The position numbers and the translations under genes were made by a program. Below are positions 44,689 to 54,021 of a stretch of DNA of 64,000 bases, piece after piece. Numbering within the stretch: position 1 is the first letter of the stretch; the number at the start of each line of letters is the position of its first letter. The notes below the pieces were generated by a model. That model did not search any database. It was given only the letters and a program-made list of their open reading frames with translations, and was not told where the DNA came from. The DNA comes from Sulfolobales archaeon (GTDB taxonomy: Archaea; Thermoproteota; Thermoprotei_A; Sulfolobales; Desulfurococcaceae), in NCBI GenBank assembly GCA_025059075.1, contig JANXDZ010000003.1:1-64000 (forward strand), given 5' to 3'.

Positions 44689-45447
44689 TTACTGGGATAG
44701 CGACTTAGTTACAGGCTTCCACTTCTTCTCAATGGAGTCGTAGTATATTAACCCGCTTTCCCTCAGCTTCTTAAATAACTTGACTTCAACTCTACTTAGT
44801 TGACGCTCTACTTCCTCCTCATTGCTTGCAGTAATTTCCTCAAATAGTTTCTCTTTAAATGAATTCCAGAGGTCTCTGTCTACAGCAACTCTCTCATCCC
44901 TGGCTTCTATGACTTTTGCCCCACTTCTATCTAAGTATGAAAAGAATCTATCCCTATCCCTCAGTCCTTTAAGCTCGCTTTCAAAAATTACTCCCTCCTC
45001 CTTTAATCTCTCAATGCCTGTTTTCCTAGGCTTCTCCCTTGCTTCATATCCATATCTATAAGTCTTCCTCTCTTCACTTGTTTTTTCAAGTGCTTCTATT
45101 CTCTCCTTCAACTTATCAATGTCCTCAATTAATTCAGCTATCTTTAAGTTGATTTTTGATACTTCAGCAGCCACAGGGTTCACTAAGTCCTGAACTCTCC
45201 TCATTAAATGAGACTCTAGTTTTCCAACATCCCCTCTTCTTATTTCATTGATGGCGTTCTCCAGTCTAGATATCCTTTCATTAATGGAGTAAGGCTCCCC
45301 AAGATCCTTATCTATGAGTGCCTCTATGTAATCACTAACTTCTCTGTAACCCAACTTCTTGCTCTTCTCTAAAAGCTTATCATATACATCACTTGGTATT
45401 TTAAGAACTAGTGTTTTCTCACTATCTTCAGACATTCTCTCTCCCAC
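44689..45447 (-). CDS. Ribbon-helix-helix and coiled-coil protein of unknown function
   Basis: 248-252 residues; MSEDSEKTLVLKIPSDVYDK (45435) may be the start. The N-terminal 55 residues look like a ribbon-helix-helix or CopG-type DNA-binding fold. A long coiled coil follows (about 60-130), then EGVIFESELKGLRDRDRFFS and a C-terminal helix pair. A plausible chromosome-associated regulator; not a named family. Confidence 0.65.
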   Translation of the reverse strand: MGERMSEDSEKTLVLKIPSDVYDKLLEKSKKLGYREVSDYIEALIDKDLGEPYSINERISRLENAINEIRRGDVGKLESHLMRRVQDLVNPVAAEVSKINLKIAELIEDIDKLKERIEALEKTSEERKTYRYGYEAREKPRKTGIERLKEEGVIFESELKGLRDRDRFFSYLDRSGAKVIEARDERVAVDRDLWNSFKEKLFEEITASNEEEVERQLSRVEVKLFKKLRESGLIYYDSIEKKWKPVTKSLSQ

Positions 45448-46630
45448 ACAATACTTTAACTTAGCCCCTATTAATGTAATCAGTTAATTCATAGTGAATA
45501 GTGCTTTAAGCAGTTCAAATACTATGAGGAGCTTAGGCTTGCAGTTGCCGAGCTATTAGGATTAAATGCATTGCTTCACGAACTTGAAGAACTCCACGAG
45601 GACCTTCATTTCTACATCCTCCCGCCCTTAAGGGCGAGGCCCCTTTCTCAAAGCAGGAAGCTTATGGATACGTACTTTGTTAAAGAGCTACCACCCACTA
45701 GATCTGTATTAAAGACTTTCTATAATTATAGCACTTCAATATCTTCATCCAACGTACTCTACAACTCCCTCAATAAGTCCTTCTCTACGATTTTCCCAGT
45801 CAACAATACCTACAGACGAAGTTGGCTAAGAATATGTTGAGAAGCCCAAGCAACAATGGGATATGCACTTCATTAAACAGTTCATTATATGCCTTGGACA
45901 CGTCGGCTCCCTCTTCGACTTCCAAACATTCTCTGCTTCTCTAATGCTTCGAGTCACTGTTCCAAACGGCAATGTGGGGAAGAACATGTGGTCCTGCTAG
46001 AGATGGTTTCAATCCATACACAGTCTATATAGCTTTACCGGAGGCACCGAATACCCTATTGAAGCATGTAGGGCTGATCAATGACTTAGATATGGAGGAA
46101 GCTACCAACGCTGCTGAAGACATACTGCAGATCTATAGTAGGGTAAACGTAGTTAATCCAAAGGTGCTTAGCCGCGAGGCCTTCCAACTAACTCTAGCAG
46201 AGGATATACAGTACATGATGACATGATGTACTATTGTAGAACTCTGAATAGTAATCAATGCAGCTGAGGACGGCTTTACCAGCAGCGCTAGAACCTATAT
46301 TATGTAGCTTGAAAACAACTCTCTAACCATCTCACTAACGCATTTAGTAGCCCCTAGATGTGAGCATCGTTCACCCTATTGCTAAAGAGATGGGTATTCC
46401 AACGCTTTCCCCACGCTCTAAGATAGCAATAGCATATTATAGCATACTAATAACTACTACATTAATACGTTGGCAGGCTTCATACCGGTGACTTGAAAGT
46501 AGGTATGGCCTACGGTTGGCACTACCATCGTTAGCTAAATGTACCAGTAATCAGTACGGAGACTTGGCTTAGTGTACTCAAACACTTACTCCAGCAATAG
46601 CTGCAGAAGTAGTTAACTTACTCGTGAACG
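45448..46630. other. Decayed coding DNA between the CopG-like gene and tRNA-Leu(GAG)
   Basis: About 1.2 kb without an intact gene. Several protein-like strings in shifting frames, such as ELRLAVAELLGLNALLHELE (from 45525), ALPEAPNTLLKHVGLINDLD (46037 on, in a frame from 45972) and PIAKEMGIPTLSPRSK (from 46377), each break within about 100 codons. I cannot name the parent genes. A GC hairpin (45619-45644) lies in the first part. Confidence 0.55.
45619..45644 (-). other. IS605-like GC hairpin, minus strand
   Basis: On the minus strand AGGGGCCTCGCCCTTAAGGG followed by CGGGAGGATG forms a palindromic CGCCCTTAAGGGCG stem, the classic archaeal IS605 right-end shape. TnpB coding remains are not recognisable upstream. 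Confidence 0.45.
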
Positions 46631-46715
46631 TGCGGGGGGTGGGATTTGAACCCACGCAGGCCTACGCCATCGGGTCCTCAGCCCGACCCCTTTGACCATG
46701 CTCGGGCACCCCCGC
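46631..46715 (-). tRNA. tRNA-Leu (anticodon GAG)
   Basis: On the minus strand GCGGGGG pairs with CCCCCGC and the anticodon stem TCGGG/CCCGA encloses CTGAGGA, so the anticodon is GAG. It is class II with a long variable arm, 85 nt, no intron, discriminator A, no encoded CCA. It is nearly the same as the tRNA-Leu at 7.6 kb apart from the anticodon arm. Confidence 0.95.
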
Positions 46716-46825
46716 ACCCATAGTTAATTGATTCCTTACCTAGTTTTATTAGAACTCACACTTTTATGCTATTCCCACTTCATTGATTTAATTAAAGTTT
46801 ATCTTCCCCCCTCATTTTAAATTTA

Positions 46826-47524
46826 GTGGTGAAGCCCTTGGCTAGAGTCCCTGTAAAGCTAGTTTCATGGGATGAAATTGTTGAGTGGTCGCGTAAGCTA
46901 GCTCAGTTAATTATTGAAAGTGGATATAAACCAGGGTTAGTTATAGCTCTATCGCGCGGAGGATTTGTACCCGCTAGACTCATATGTGATTTCCTAGATA
47001 TAGAGAATTTATTAAGCATTCAAAGCCAGCACTGGACTGAAGCAGCTAAGATGGCTGAAAAAGCCATAATTAAATACCCATACGTAGTTGACTTAAGTGG
47101 TCAAAAAGCCCTAATAGTTGACGACATATGTGATACAGGCGATAGCCTCATACTAGCTAAAAACTATATTGCTGAGAAGTGGAGGCCTAGTGAACTGAGA
47201 ATAGCTACCCTCCAATGGATTAGTAGCGTTGCTAAAATAAAGCCAGATTACTACGTCATGGAGGTAAGAGAATGGATCTGGTTCCAGTACCCATGGACTA
47301 GGCTTGAGGACACCTATCAATTCATTAGAAGAATGATGTCTGAAGCAAAGAAGGAGTATGGGAAGACTTCGTGGAGCTACAGTGAGATAATTGCTAAGTT
47401 CCACGAATGGTACGGCATAGATGTAGGAGAGAACTACTATAGAGACTCCATTAAAGTACTTGAGGGAAAGAACATCGTTAAATACGATCAATCCCAGGGC
47501 AAGTACATATACTTAGGCAATTAA
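46826..47524 (+). CDS. Phosphoribosyltransferase (purine salvage type) with C-terminal extension
   Basis: 232 residues, GTG start. LVIALSRGGFVPARLICDFL and the PRPP motif ALIVDDICDTGDSLILAK define a type I PRTase, similar to archaeal hypoxanthine/xanthine-guanine enzymes. The last ~70 residues (TSWSYSEIIAKFHEWYGI onward) look like a winged helix, which is not usual for a plain salvage enzyme. It precedes the MTA phosphorylase by 14 bases; both act on purines, so a joint salvage operon is likely. Confidence 0.85.
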   Translation: MVKPLARVPVKLVSWDEIVEWSRKLAQLIIESGYKPGLVIALSRGGFVPARLICDFLDIENLLSIQSQHWTEAAKMAEKAIIKYPYVVDLSGQKALIVDDICDTGDSLILAKNYIAEKWRPSELRIATLQWISSVAKIKPDYYVMEVREWIWFQYPWTRLEDTYQFIRRMMSEAKKEYGKTSWSYSEIIAKFHEWYGIDVGENYYRDSIKVLEGKNIVKYDQSQGKYIYLGN

Positions 47525-47538
47525 CTAGGTGATTAAAG

Positions 47539-48360
47539 GTGTTGGTTAAACCATCAATTCAAGTAGAGCTAGGAGTTATTGGAGGAAGCGGCTTATACAA
47601 CATACCTAGCTTAACTAATGTATCTGAATACAAAGTCTATACTCCATATGGAGATCCAAGTGATAAAGTCATTGTAGGAGAACTCTATGGAAGAAGGCTT
47701 GCATTCATTCCTAGGCATGGTCGTGGACATAGAATACCTCCACATAGAATAAACTATAGAGCCAACATATGGGCTCTTAAGTCGCTTGGAGTCAAGTGGG
47801 CATTAGCCTTCTCAGCTGTTGGAAGCCTGAGGTGGGACTATAGGCCCGGCGACTTCGTCCTACCGGATCAGTTCATAGACTTCACTAAGGGCGTTAGAGC
47901 ATACACATTCTTTGAAGGAGGCACTGTTTGCCACGTCAGTATGGCTGAGCCATTCTGCCAGCACTTAAGGGAGGTAGTAGTGGATGCAGCTAGAGGAGTT
48001 AAAGACGTAGTACTGCATCCATCTGGAACATACATATGTATAGAGGGCCCAAGGTTCTCAACTAAGGCTGAGAGTAAAGTGTGGAGAGATGTATTTAAAG
48101 CAGATGTAATAGGCATGACTCTTGTGCCTGAAGTAAGCTTAGCCTGTGAAGCTGAGCTATGCTATGCAACTGTAGCTATGGTAACAGATTACGATGTTTG
48201 GGCTGAGAAGCCAGTTACAGCTGAGGAAGTAGTTAAAGTTATGGAGGAAAACACTGCTAAAGCACAGAGGCTATTAATGGAGGTAGTGAAGAAGCTGCCT
48301 GAAGCCCCTGATCCAGGGAAGTGTTCGTGTTGCAAAGCTCTAGAAGTAGCTCTCGTTTAA
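47539..48360 (+). CDS. mtnP: S-methyl-5'-thioadenosine phosphorylase
   Basis: 273 residues, TTG-type start. [39 protein letters not shown] and [20 protein letters not shown] are diagnostic of archaeal MTAP (hexameric, PNP family). The C-terminal CSCCKALE matches the Cys motif that forms heat-stable disulfides in Sulfolobus MTAP II. It cleaves MTA to adenine and 5-methylthioribose-1-P. Confidence 0.93.
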   Translation: MLVKPSIQVELGVIGGSGLYNIPSLTNVSEYKVYTPYGDPSDKVIVGELYGRRLAFIPRHGRGHRIPPHRINYRANIWALKSLGVKWALAFSAVGSLRWDYRPGDFVLPDQFIDFTKGVRAYTFFEGGTVCHVSMAEPFCQHLREVVVDAARGVKDVVLHPSGTYICIEGPRFSTKAESKVWRDVFKADVIGMTLVPEVSLACEAELCYATVAMVTDYDVWAEKPVTAEEVVKVMEENTAKAQRLLMEVVKKLPEAPDPGKCSCCKALEVALV

Positions 48361-49244
48361 CAAGGCTTTCAGCTGAAGTAAGTAAAGCTGAGGAATGGGC
48401 TAAGAGCGCCTCCAGGGAGTTAGCTGACTACTTAAAGAGCAGTAGTAATGAGTTATTGCTAACCTATAGCTACATGGGTTACCCAGCTGCAAGCATTCTC
48501 TACTGGCTACTCTTCACTCTAAGGCCTGACTTAAGGACGTTACTAATGGATGCTGATACAGCTTCATACTATGTATTAGCCTATAGAAGCGATCTAACTA
48601 TAGTAGTATTCACAACTAAGCCTGATTCAGCGGCTACAATTAGAATAACTGATTCATCTAGGCTTACTGGAGCAAGAGTTATGATGGTATCTCCACAGCC
48701 TGGTGAAAGAACAAGGCTCTATATGAGGGATGCATTGCTAAAAACAGTGCCAACAACTGGCAGTGAAATAACAACGTCTCTTTGGGAAGCACTATTAGCT
48801 TACTACACAGGTTTAAACATAGCTCAAGAAGGCAGGAGGGAGGAGAGGCTTCGCACTATAGCTAATCAAGGCTTTAGCGTAATTGTTGAAGAACTTGTTG
48901 AAAAGTACTTGGATTCAGTTATTAAAGCCCTGGAGTTACAGGAAATAGTCATTACTTCAGGCAAACTCCTTGAACCTGCGTCAACAGCCTTAGCTAAGGC
49001 CCTGAAGTCGAGGGGAGTTGATGCAAGTTATACTCCAATAAGCTTACTTGAGCCAGCGGGCAATAAGTGTGTATTAATAGTATCGTGCAGCGTTGAAGAC
49101 CACTTAGTCAATGAAAAGAAGCTATCAGTAGCTATGAGTGGTGGAAAAATCCTTGAGCTAAGGCTTAATCTAGATCCTCTTGAAGCACCCATATACGTCC
49201 TCATACTTGCACTGTATTTAGAAAAGGAGCTTAGCGAGCTCTAA
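48321..49244 (+). CDS. Hypothetical protein, possibly a SIS-like double domain
   Basis: About 300 residues; start GTG overlaps mtnP by 40 bases, so translation may be coupled. Two similar halves (about 45-160 and 195-305): [39 protein letters not shown] then [18 protein letters not shown]. The alpha/beta pattern resembles a sugar-isomerase (SIS) domain but the SxSG loop is absent, so it is probably not an isomerase. Function unknown; it may act on the ribose product of MTAP. Confidence 0.6.
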   Translation: MFVLQSSRSSSRLTRLSAEVSKAEEWAKSASRELADYLKSSSNELLLTYSYMGYPAASILYWLLFTLRPDLRTLLMDADTASYYVLAYRSDLTIVVFTTKPDSAATIRITDSSRLTGARVMMVSPQPGERTRLYMRDALLKTVPTTGSEITTSLWEALLAYYTGLNIAQEGRREERLRTIANQGFSVIVEELVEKYLDSVIKALELQEIVITSGKLLEPASTALAKALKSRGVDASYTPISLLEPAGNKCVLIVSCSVEDHLVNEKKLSVAMSGGKILELRLNLDPLEAPIYVLILALYLEKELSEL

Positions 49245-49312
49245 GGGCATTGAGTCAAATGAGCGTTTTTCTTTAAATATGACGAGTATGAATAATTGCT
49301 GGTAGCGTATTG

Positions 49313-49642
49313 CTATGAGTAAATGGATTTAAGCACTTCTTTAGATCCCCTAATGATTCTACAGATCTCGCATATTGCAGTACTTACATCAATTTCCTCC
49401 CTAGCTATCTCTCCAGCTAATGATTCTATGCGAGTTACAAGCTCTCTGTTATCTTTAATGGCTTTAATTGCTTTAGCTCCACGCTTACTCCCCAAGTAGT
49501 AACTTATCGCTGGCTGCGTTAATCCAAGCAACTTAGCTGTATGCACTTGTGTAAACCCATACTTGTCTATCAGTATTTGGGCTAATAGAGCTCTAATGGA
49601 TGGAATTAGTAGCTTCATTGACTGTTCGCAATACGTCCTCAA
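49313..49642 (-). CDS. Helix-turn-helix transcriptional regulator, COG2522-like
   Basis: 109 residues. LAQILIDKYGFTQVHTAKLL then LTQPAISYYLGSKRG is a clear HTH. The C-terminal CEICRII pair may bind metal. The small size and sequence fit the archaeal COG2522 family. Divergent from the 48.3 kb gene region; no target known. Confidence 0.75.
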   Translation of the reverse strand: MRTYCEQSMKLLIPSIRALLAQILIDKYGFTQVHTAKLLGLTQPAISYYLGSKRGAKAIKAIKDNRELVTRIESLAGEIAREEIDVSTAICEICRIIRGSKEVLKSIYS

Positions 49643-49668
49643 AGCCTCTTCCCCAAGCTAGAGGTAAA

Positions 49669-49953
49669 CTATAACTGCTTTATATAACTAACCTTCCTAC
49701 TATAGATAAAGAGCGCTAATAGCGCTGCCACTAATGCTAATGCTAATATCAATGACATCGTCATTAATAGATCCCCTCTTTCTCCAAGGCCGAAGCATAT
49801 TGGTATAAATAACACTATTATGCATCCACCTACGCCGATAGCCCCGTGAAAGCCTTGTATAGCTAAATAAATGAAGTAGGCTAATAGTGAAGACACCATA
49901 ATTAATAGCCCTACTAGAAGTATTGAAAACCCCATCTTAGTTAAGCTACTCAT
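49669..49953 (-). CDS. Small membrane protein, DUF131-like (second copy)
   Basis: 94 residues with three hydrophobic helices (FSILLVGLLIMVSSLLAYFI, GGCIIVLFIPICFGLG, LILALALVAALLALF). It overlaps the next upstream gene by four bases and appears to be its diverged duplicate. DUF131/TIGR00304 proteins are small archaeal membrane proteins of unknown role. Confidence 0.7.
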   Translation of the reverse strand: MSSLTKMGFSILLVGLLIMVSSLLAYFIYLAIQGFHGAIGVGGCIIVLFIPICFGLGERGDLLMTMSLILALALVAALLALFIYSRKVSYIKQL

Positions 49954-50213
49954 TTAATTACACCTGTAGATACTAAATACAAAGCTAAAGCCATTAATGT
50001 AAGAATTATTGCTAAAACCAGGATTATTTTAGCAACCCTCTGTGATGAAGAAAAGACTATAGGTATAGGCCCAAGTATGATTACTCCACCTCCTTCAACT
50101 CTATGTTCAGTTTCCTTAGTTATCATTCCTATAATCATTATTAGAAACCCCACTATCATTAACACTATACTGATTAATACTGCTGTAAACAGTATTGTTG
50201 CAACCTCCATCAA
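49950..50213 (-). CDS. Small membrane protein, DUF131 (TIGR00304) family
   Basis: 87 residues with a membrane helix, then the family motif GGGVIILGPIPIVFSSSQRV and a final helix. The GPIPIVF motif is how this family is recognised. Four-base overlap with the gene that follows. Function unknown. Confidence 0.78.
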   Translation of the reverse strand: MMEVATILFTAVLISIVLMIVGFLIMIIGMITKETEHRVEGGGVIILGPIPIVFSSSQRVAKIILVLAIILTLMALALYLVSTGVIK

Positions 50214-50250
50214 CTCTACTCTAACCCCCTAGTGCTTCTCCGCTAAACCA

Positions 50251-51183
50251 CTAATCTAATTTAATTAACTCACTTATTACTTCAACGTACTTGAATATGT
50301 CATCAGGGAATATCAATGTATAGACTCCTTCCCCAAGTTCTTCTCTCACTACTTTATAGGCTTTGACTACTGCTCCTGAACTCAAACCTATTAATAACCC
50401 CTCTCCTCTAGCTACATTAACTACTTCTTCAGCTGCTTCTCTTAAAGATACTTCAATTACTTTATCTACTCTTTCCTTAAAGAACCACTTAGGTCTCGTT
50501 TCAACCCTCTTTATTCCAGGTATACTTTCCCCCATCATTGGAGTTACTCCAATTACTTTAACTCCATCTCCATACCTCTCCTTGAAGTACTTGGATATTG
50601 CTGCTATATGACCCGACGTGCCTATTCCAGCAATTAATGCTCTAGGAGGGGATCTATTTATGCTAGCTAACTGTTCATCTATTTCCCTAGCTGTATAGAG
50701 GTAGTGGACTTCGAAGTTGTTGTCGTTCTCAAATTGATTTAAGTTAAGTGCTCCATTCCTAATGGCTTCATTCTTCACGTACTCAATTAACTCCTGATCT
50801 ATGGTGTCTTTATTAGTAACTACTACTTCTGCTCCAAGAATTTTTAGGAGAACCCTAGTGTATCTAGGTGATTTCCTTGGGAGGTATGCTCTAAACTTTA
50901 CTCCAAGAGCATTCGATATGGCGGCCATGGCTATGCCTACGTTCCCTGAAGTAGCTTCATAAAGCTTTCCACACTCTATGCATTCTTTAATTGCCTTAAC
51001 GATCATATTCCACACAGGCCTGTCCTTAATACTGTGGCTAAATGGATTAAAGCACTCTAGCTTAGCCCAAGCTTCAAAAGACCTATCGCTAAGTGTTTTC
51101 AGCATTACTAGTGGAGTAGGCCATATGTTGGGTAAGAGCTCTAGGACGCTTCTATAGACATTTCCTCTTGAGAGGCCAGCCAT
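50251..51183 (-). CDS. Cysteine synthase-family PLP enzyme
   Basis: 310 residues. FNPFSHSIKDRPVWNMI carries the PLP Lys, ATSGNVGIAMAAISNALG the substrate loop, and AGIGTSGHIAAISKYF the phosphate loop. It fits CysM/O-phosphoserine sulfhydrylase-type proteins. The exact donor (O-acetylserine, O-phosphoserine or other) is uncertain. It lies next to the sulfur carrier and tRNA thiolase genes, so it could supply cysteine or sulfur. Confidence 0.83.
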   Translation of the reverse strand: MAGLSRGNVYRSVLELLPNIWPTPLVMLKTLSDRSFEAWAKLECFNPFSHSIKDRPVWNMIVKAIKECIECGKLYEATSGNVGIAMAAISNALGVKFRAYLPRKSPRYTRVLLKILGAEVVVTNKDTIDQELIEYVKNEAIRNGALNLNQFENDNNFEVHYLYTAREIDEQLASINRSPPRALIAGIGTSGHIAAISKYFKERYGDGVKVIGVTPMMGESIPGIKRVETRPKWFFKERVDKVIEVSLREAAEEVVNVARGEGLLIGLSSGAVVKAYKVVREELGEGVYTLIFPDDIFKYVEVISELIKLD

Positions 51184-51218
51184 TTTACCAGCCGAACCTC
51201 CATATAACTTAGTTATAT

Positions 51219-52172
51219 TTATGTTTTTACCTCCCTTAACTCAAGCAATCCTAGCTCAGCCCTTAGTTGGCAGGCCTTACATACTTCATGTGAAGAAGGC
51301 TCTCCACAGACTATGCAAGTCATTGCCTCACTTGATGCAACGTTCTTCAATGAAGTTGCCTCCATTAGTGACTTCATAGTTGAGTACTTTAGCCCAGGCC
51401 TAGATTCCTCAAGGTAGTTTAAAACCCTCCTCACTTGCCACCGGAAGCTTAGAGGTGCATAAGGACACTCAGTTCTTTCACTAGGATATAAGCCGTTGAG
51501 TATTGCATAGAGCGTAGTCTCCTTCTCCAATACTTCATAAAATGGCTTAACTCTCCTAACAAATAACTTATGGATAGATGTTAGTGATGGAGTGAGCTTA
51601 TGTATATTGCTCCAGTTATTGTTAAATATGTTTATTAAATATGTTTGAACTACGTCGTCTAAGTGATGAGCTGTAGCGAGAACTGTTCCACTTATTTCTC
51701 TAGCAACTCTATTCAATAAGTATCTTCTAAAAACTCCACAGTATGTACATGGAAGATATGGAAGCCCCCTCTCTCCACTAATCTTAACTACTTCATCCAG
51801 TGTGTAGCCGAAGTAATCTTTAAATGAAGCTATCTTCAACTCTACTCCAAGAGATGAAGATAGCTCCTCAACTCTCTTAATAGTGTAATCTCTATACCCA
51901 CTTATTCCTTCATCAATAGTTAGAGCAGTTATTCTCCAACCCATTCTAGCTCTCTTAGATAAATTAACTGTATAGTGCAGTAGGCTCAGTGAGTCCTTGC
52001 CTCCTGATACTGCTATAACTATGTGCTCATTTTTTCTAAACAACTTGTTCTTCCTAATGGTTCTCCTAACTTTTCTATCAAAGTACTCTAAGAAGTGCTT
52101 TTTACATAAAGCTAGTCCACCAGACTTAATTACATAAATAGCTTGTTTACTGCAAATACTGCAATTAGCCAC
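51219..52172 (-). CDS. ttuA: tRNA 2-thiolation enzyme, TtuA/Ncs6 family
   Basis: 317 residues. The PP-loop IAVSGGKDSLSLLHY binds ATP. N-terminal CSICSKQAIY and C-terminal CIVCGEPSSHEVCKAC are two zinc fingers, and PCTYCGVFRR with the later CPYA supply cysteines for an Fe-S cluster, as in TtuA and NcsA. It thiolates U54 or the wobble U of tRNA. It overlaps the ThiS-like gene by eight bases. The pair TtuA plus carrier is therefore one unit. Confidence 0.9.
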   Translation of the reverse strand: MANCSICSKQAIYVIKSGGLALCKKHFLEYFDRKVRRTIRKNKLFRKNEHIVIAVSGGKDSLSLLHYTVNLSKRARMGWRITALTIDEGISGYRDYTIKRVEELSSSLGVELKIASFKDYFGYTLDEVVKISGERGLPYLPCTYCGVFRRYLLNRVAREISGTVLATAHHLDDVVQTYLINIFNNNWSNIHKLTPSLTSIHKLFVRRVKPFYEVLEKETTLYAILNGLYPSERTECPYAPLSFRWQVRRVLNYLEESRPGLKYSTMKSLMEATSLKNVASSEAMTCIVCGEPSSHEVCKACQLRAELGLLELREVKT

Positions 52173-52404
52173 CTGAAACCACCGGGTATAAGACTACTTC
52201 ATCTCCATCGTTAATTAAGTAGTCTTCAGTAACTATAGTTCCACTAACTGCAACAACGTACTCCTCAATGATGTAGCCAAGGCTTTTTACAAGCTCACCT
52301 ACACTTACTCTATTCTTTAAGCTAACCTCCTTAACTCCACTCCCGAATTCTCTAACTTTAACCTTAATGCCGCTGGTTTCTTCAGCCAAAGGCCTCCACC
52401 ACAC
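52165..52404 (-). CDS. ThiS/MoaD-like sulfur carrier (TtuB-type)
   Basis: 79 residues ending in the required GG (VVSGG), with the beta-grasp pattern VSVGELVKSLGYIIEEYVVAV. It would accept sulfur as a C-terminal thiocarboxylate and hand it to TtuA, with which it overlaps. Assignment as TtuB comes mainly from this neighbour. Confidence 0.85.
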   Translation of the reverse strand: MWWRPLAEETSGIKVKVREFGSGVKEVSLKNRVSVGELVKSLGYIIEEYVVAVSGTIVTEDYLINDGDEVVLYPVVSGG

Positions 52405-52762
52405 TCCCCGTCATAGCTTACCCACTTTATTATTCCTAACTGAAGTAAGGAAGGTGGCTGAACATGGATGACTATGGGCAAGCTATTTGAGTCCAGAGTC
52501 TATACACCTTTCATTAAATCTAAAAGCTCCGTATTTCGGAGCTGGAAGGAGGTGTGTAAAGCACGGCTCTTATGGATTTACGTACCTACTAGCGAGCTTC
52601 ACAACACGGTTCTCAGTAAGCATCTTCTATAGAGATGCTTCACTCCCCAAAGCTCTCTAAGATACAAGTGAGAGGAGCCTGCACCATCCTTGAAAATACG
52701 TGACTGATGCTGCAGTGTAGTATTTAAAAGCTTGGTAATTCAACTACTTGTATTGTGAGGTT
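52405..52762. other. Gene-free stretch with a short hairpin and an uncertain small ORF
   Basis: AGCTCCGTATTTCGGAGCT at about 52526-52544 is a 7-bp hairpin. A 52-codon frame (52468-52626, beginning MTMGKLFESRVYTPFI) crosses it and is not convincing as a gene. TTTAAAAGC near 52725 may be the promoter of the flavodiiron protein. Otherwise nothing identified. Confidence 0.45.
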
Positions 52763-53956
52763 ATGTTGAGTCCATATAAAGCTTTCCAAATATCTGATAG
52801 CGTATTCTGGGTTGGCGCTAAAGATGTAGGCAGAAGATTGTTTGATGCTTTAATACCTCTCCCAAGAGGAACTTCATACAACTCCTATCTAGTCTTAGGC
52901 AGGGATCAAGTGGCTTTAGTGGATACAGTTAACCCAGGGTTTGAAAATGATTTAATTGAAAGAGTGAGCTCAGTAATTGATCCAAGGGACTTAAACTACG
53001 TGATCATGAATCACGCTGAACCAGATCACGCTGGTGCAATACCACTAGTGCTGAAGACGTCTTCAAACGCTAAGTTAGTGACTACTCCTACTGGAGCTAG
53101 GATGGCTAAGATATTTTACAGTATTTCAAATGACAGAATACATGTTGTTAGAGATGGAGACTCCATAGACTTAAATGGAAAGACTCTTAAGTTCTTAGAG
53201 ACACCCATGCTCCACTGGCCTGAGACTATGTTCACTTACTTAATGGAAGACGGAGTTCTGTTTCCATGCGACTTCTTCGGCTCTCACATAGCGCAAGGCA
53301 TGTGGGACGATGAAGTCGATGATCTCCTCATACATGCACAAAGGTACTTTGGCGAGATCATGATGCCTTTTAGAATTAGTGCTCTAAACGCCTTGAAGAA
53401 AATATCTAGTCTAAACATAAGGATGATAGCGCCATCCCATGGACCTATATATAGAAACCCGGGGAAAATAATTGAGAGTTACTGGAGATGGGCAAGCGGG
53501 GAGACTAGGGAGAAAGTAGTGATACTCTACGTCTCAATGTGGCGCTACACAGAGAGTGTAGTTAAAGTACTTGTAGATGAACTACAATCATGGGGAGTCA
53601 GTACAGTAGTTCATGACGTTGCAGCAGCTGATCTAGGTGATATAGCGAAGGACTTAGTGGACTCACGCGCTATAGTAGTAGCGACGCCAACAGTCATAGC
53701 GAACGCCCATCCATTAGCAGTACACGTAGCTTACTTAGCTGGACTCCTAAAAGCGCCAGCAAAGTATGCAGCTTTAGTAATCCTATATGCATGGAGTAGT
53801 GTAGCTGATAAACAACTAATTGAGATTCTTAAAGATACAAAAGTTGAGCTTATTGGAGTAGTGAAGATAAATGTAACACCAAGTAAAAACGACATAGAAA
53901 GCCTGAAGAACTTAGCGAAAGAACTCTCAATGAAGATCATGGGGCGAAAGCAGTAG
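52763..53956 (+). CDS. fprA: Flavodiiron protein (A-type flavoprotein)
   Basis: 397 residues. The diiron site motif is NHAEPDHAGAIPLVL (HxExDH), with the later MLHWPETMFTYL and GPIYRNPGKI. From about residue 255 comes the flavodoxin domain (VVILYVSMWRYTESVVKV, ATPTVIANAHP). It reduces oxygen to water or NO to N2O in anaerobes. No rubredoxin gene is next to it. ATG at 52763 gives the usual N-terminus; the earlier start at 52748 adds only a few residues. Confidence 0.92.
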   Translation: MLSPYKAFQISDSVFWVGAKDVGRRLFDALIPLPRGTSYNSYLVLGRDQVALVDTVNPGFENDLIERVSSVIDPRDLNYVIMNHAEPDHAGAIPLVLKTSSNAKLVTTPTGARMAKIFYSISNDRIHVVRDGDSIDLNGKTLKFLETPMLHWPETMFTYLMEDGVLFPCDFFGSHIAQGMWDDEVDDLLIHAQRYFGEIMMPFRISALNALKKISSLNIRMIAPSHGPIYRNPGKIIESYWRWASGETREKVVILYVSMWRYTESVVKVLVDELQSWGVSTVVHDVAAADLGDIAKDLVDSRAIVVATPTVIANAHPLAVHVAYLAGLLKAPAKYAALVILYAWSSVADKQLIEILKDTKVELIGVVKINVTPSKNDIESLKNLAKELSMKIMGRKQ

Positions 53957-54021
53957 AATAACACCATTATAACCTCAACGATGGAGCTAGTAAACTCCAT
54001 TAGTGATGAAGGGTTGGCATA

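Noticed and set aside
45571-45840. 89-residue plus-strand frame
   Set aside because: It runs through the IS605-like hairpin, has no family match and mixed composition; treated as part of the decayed region.
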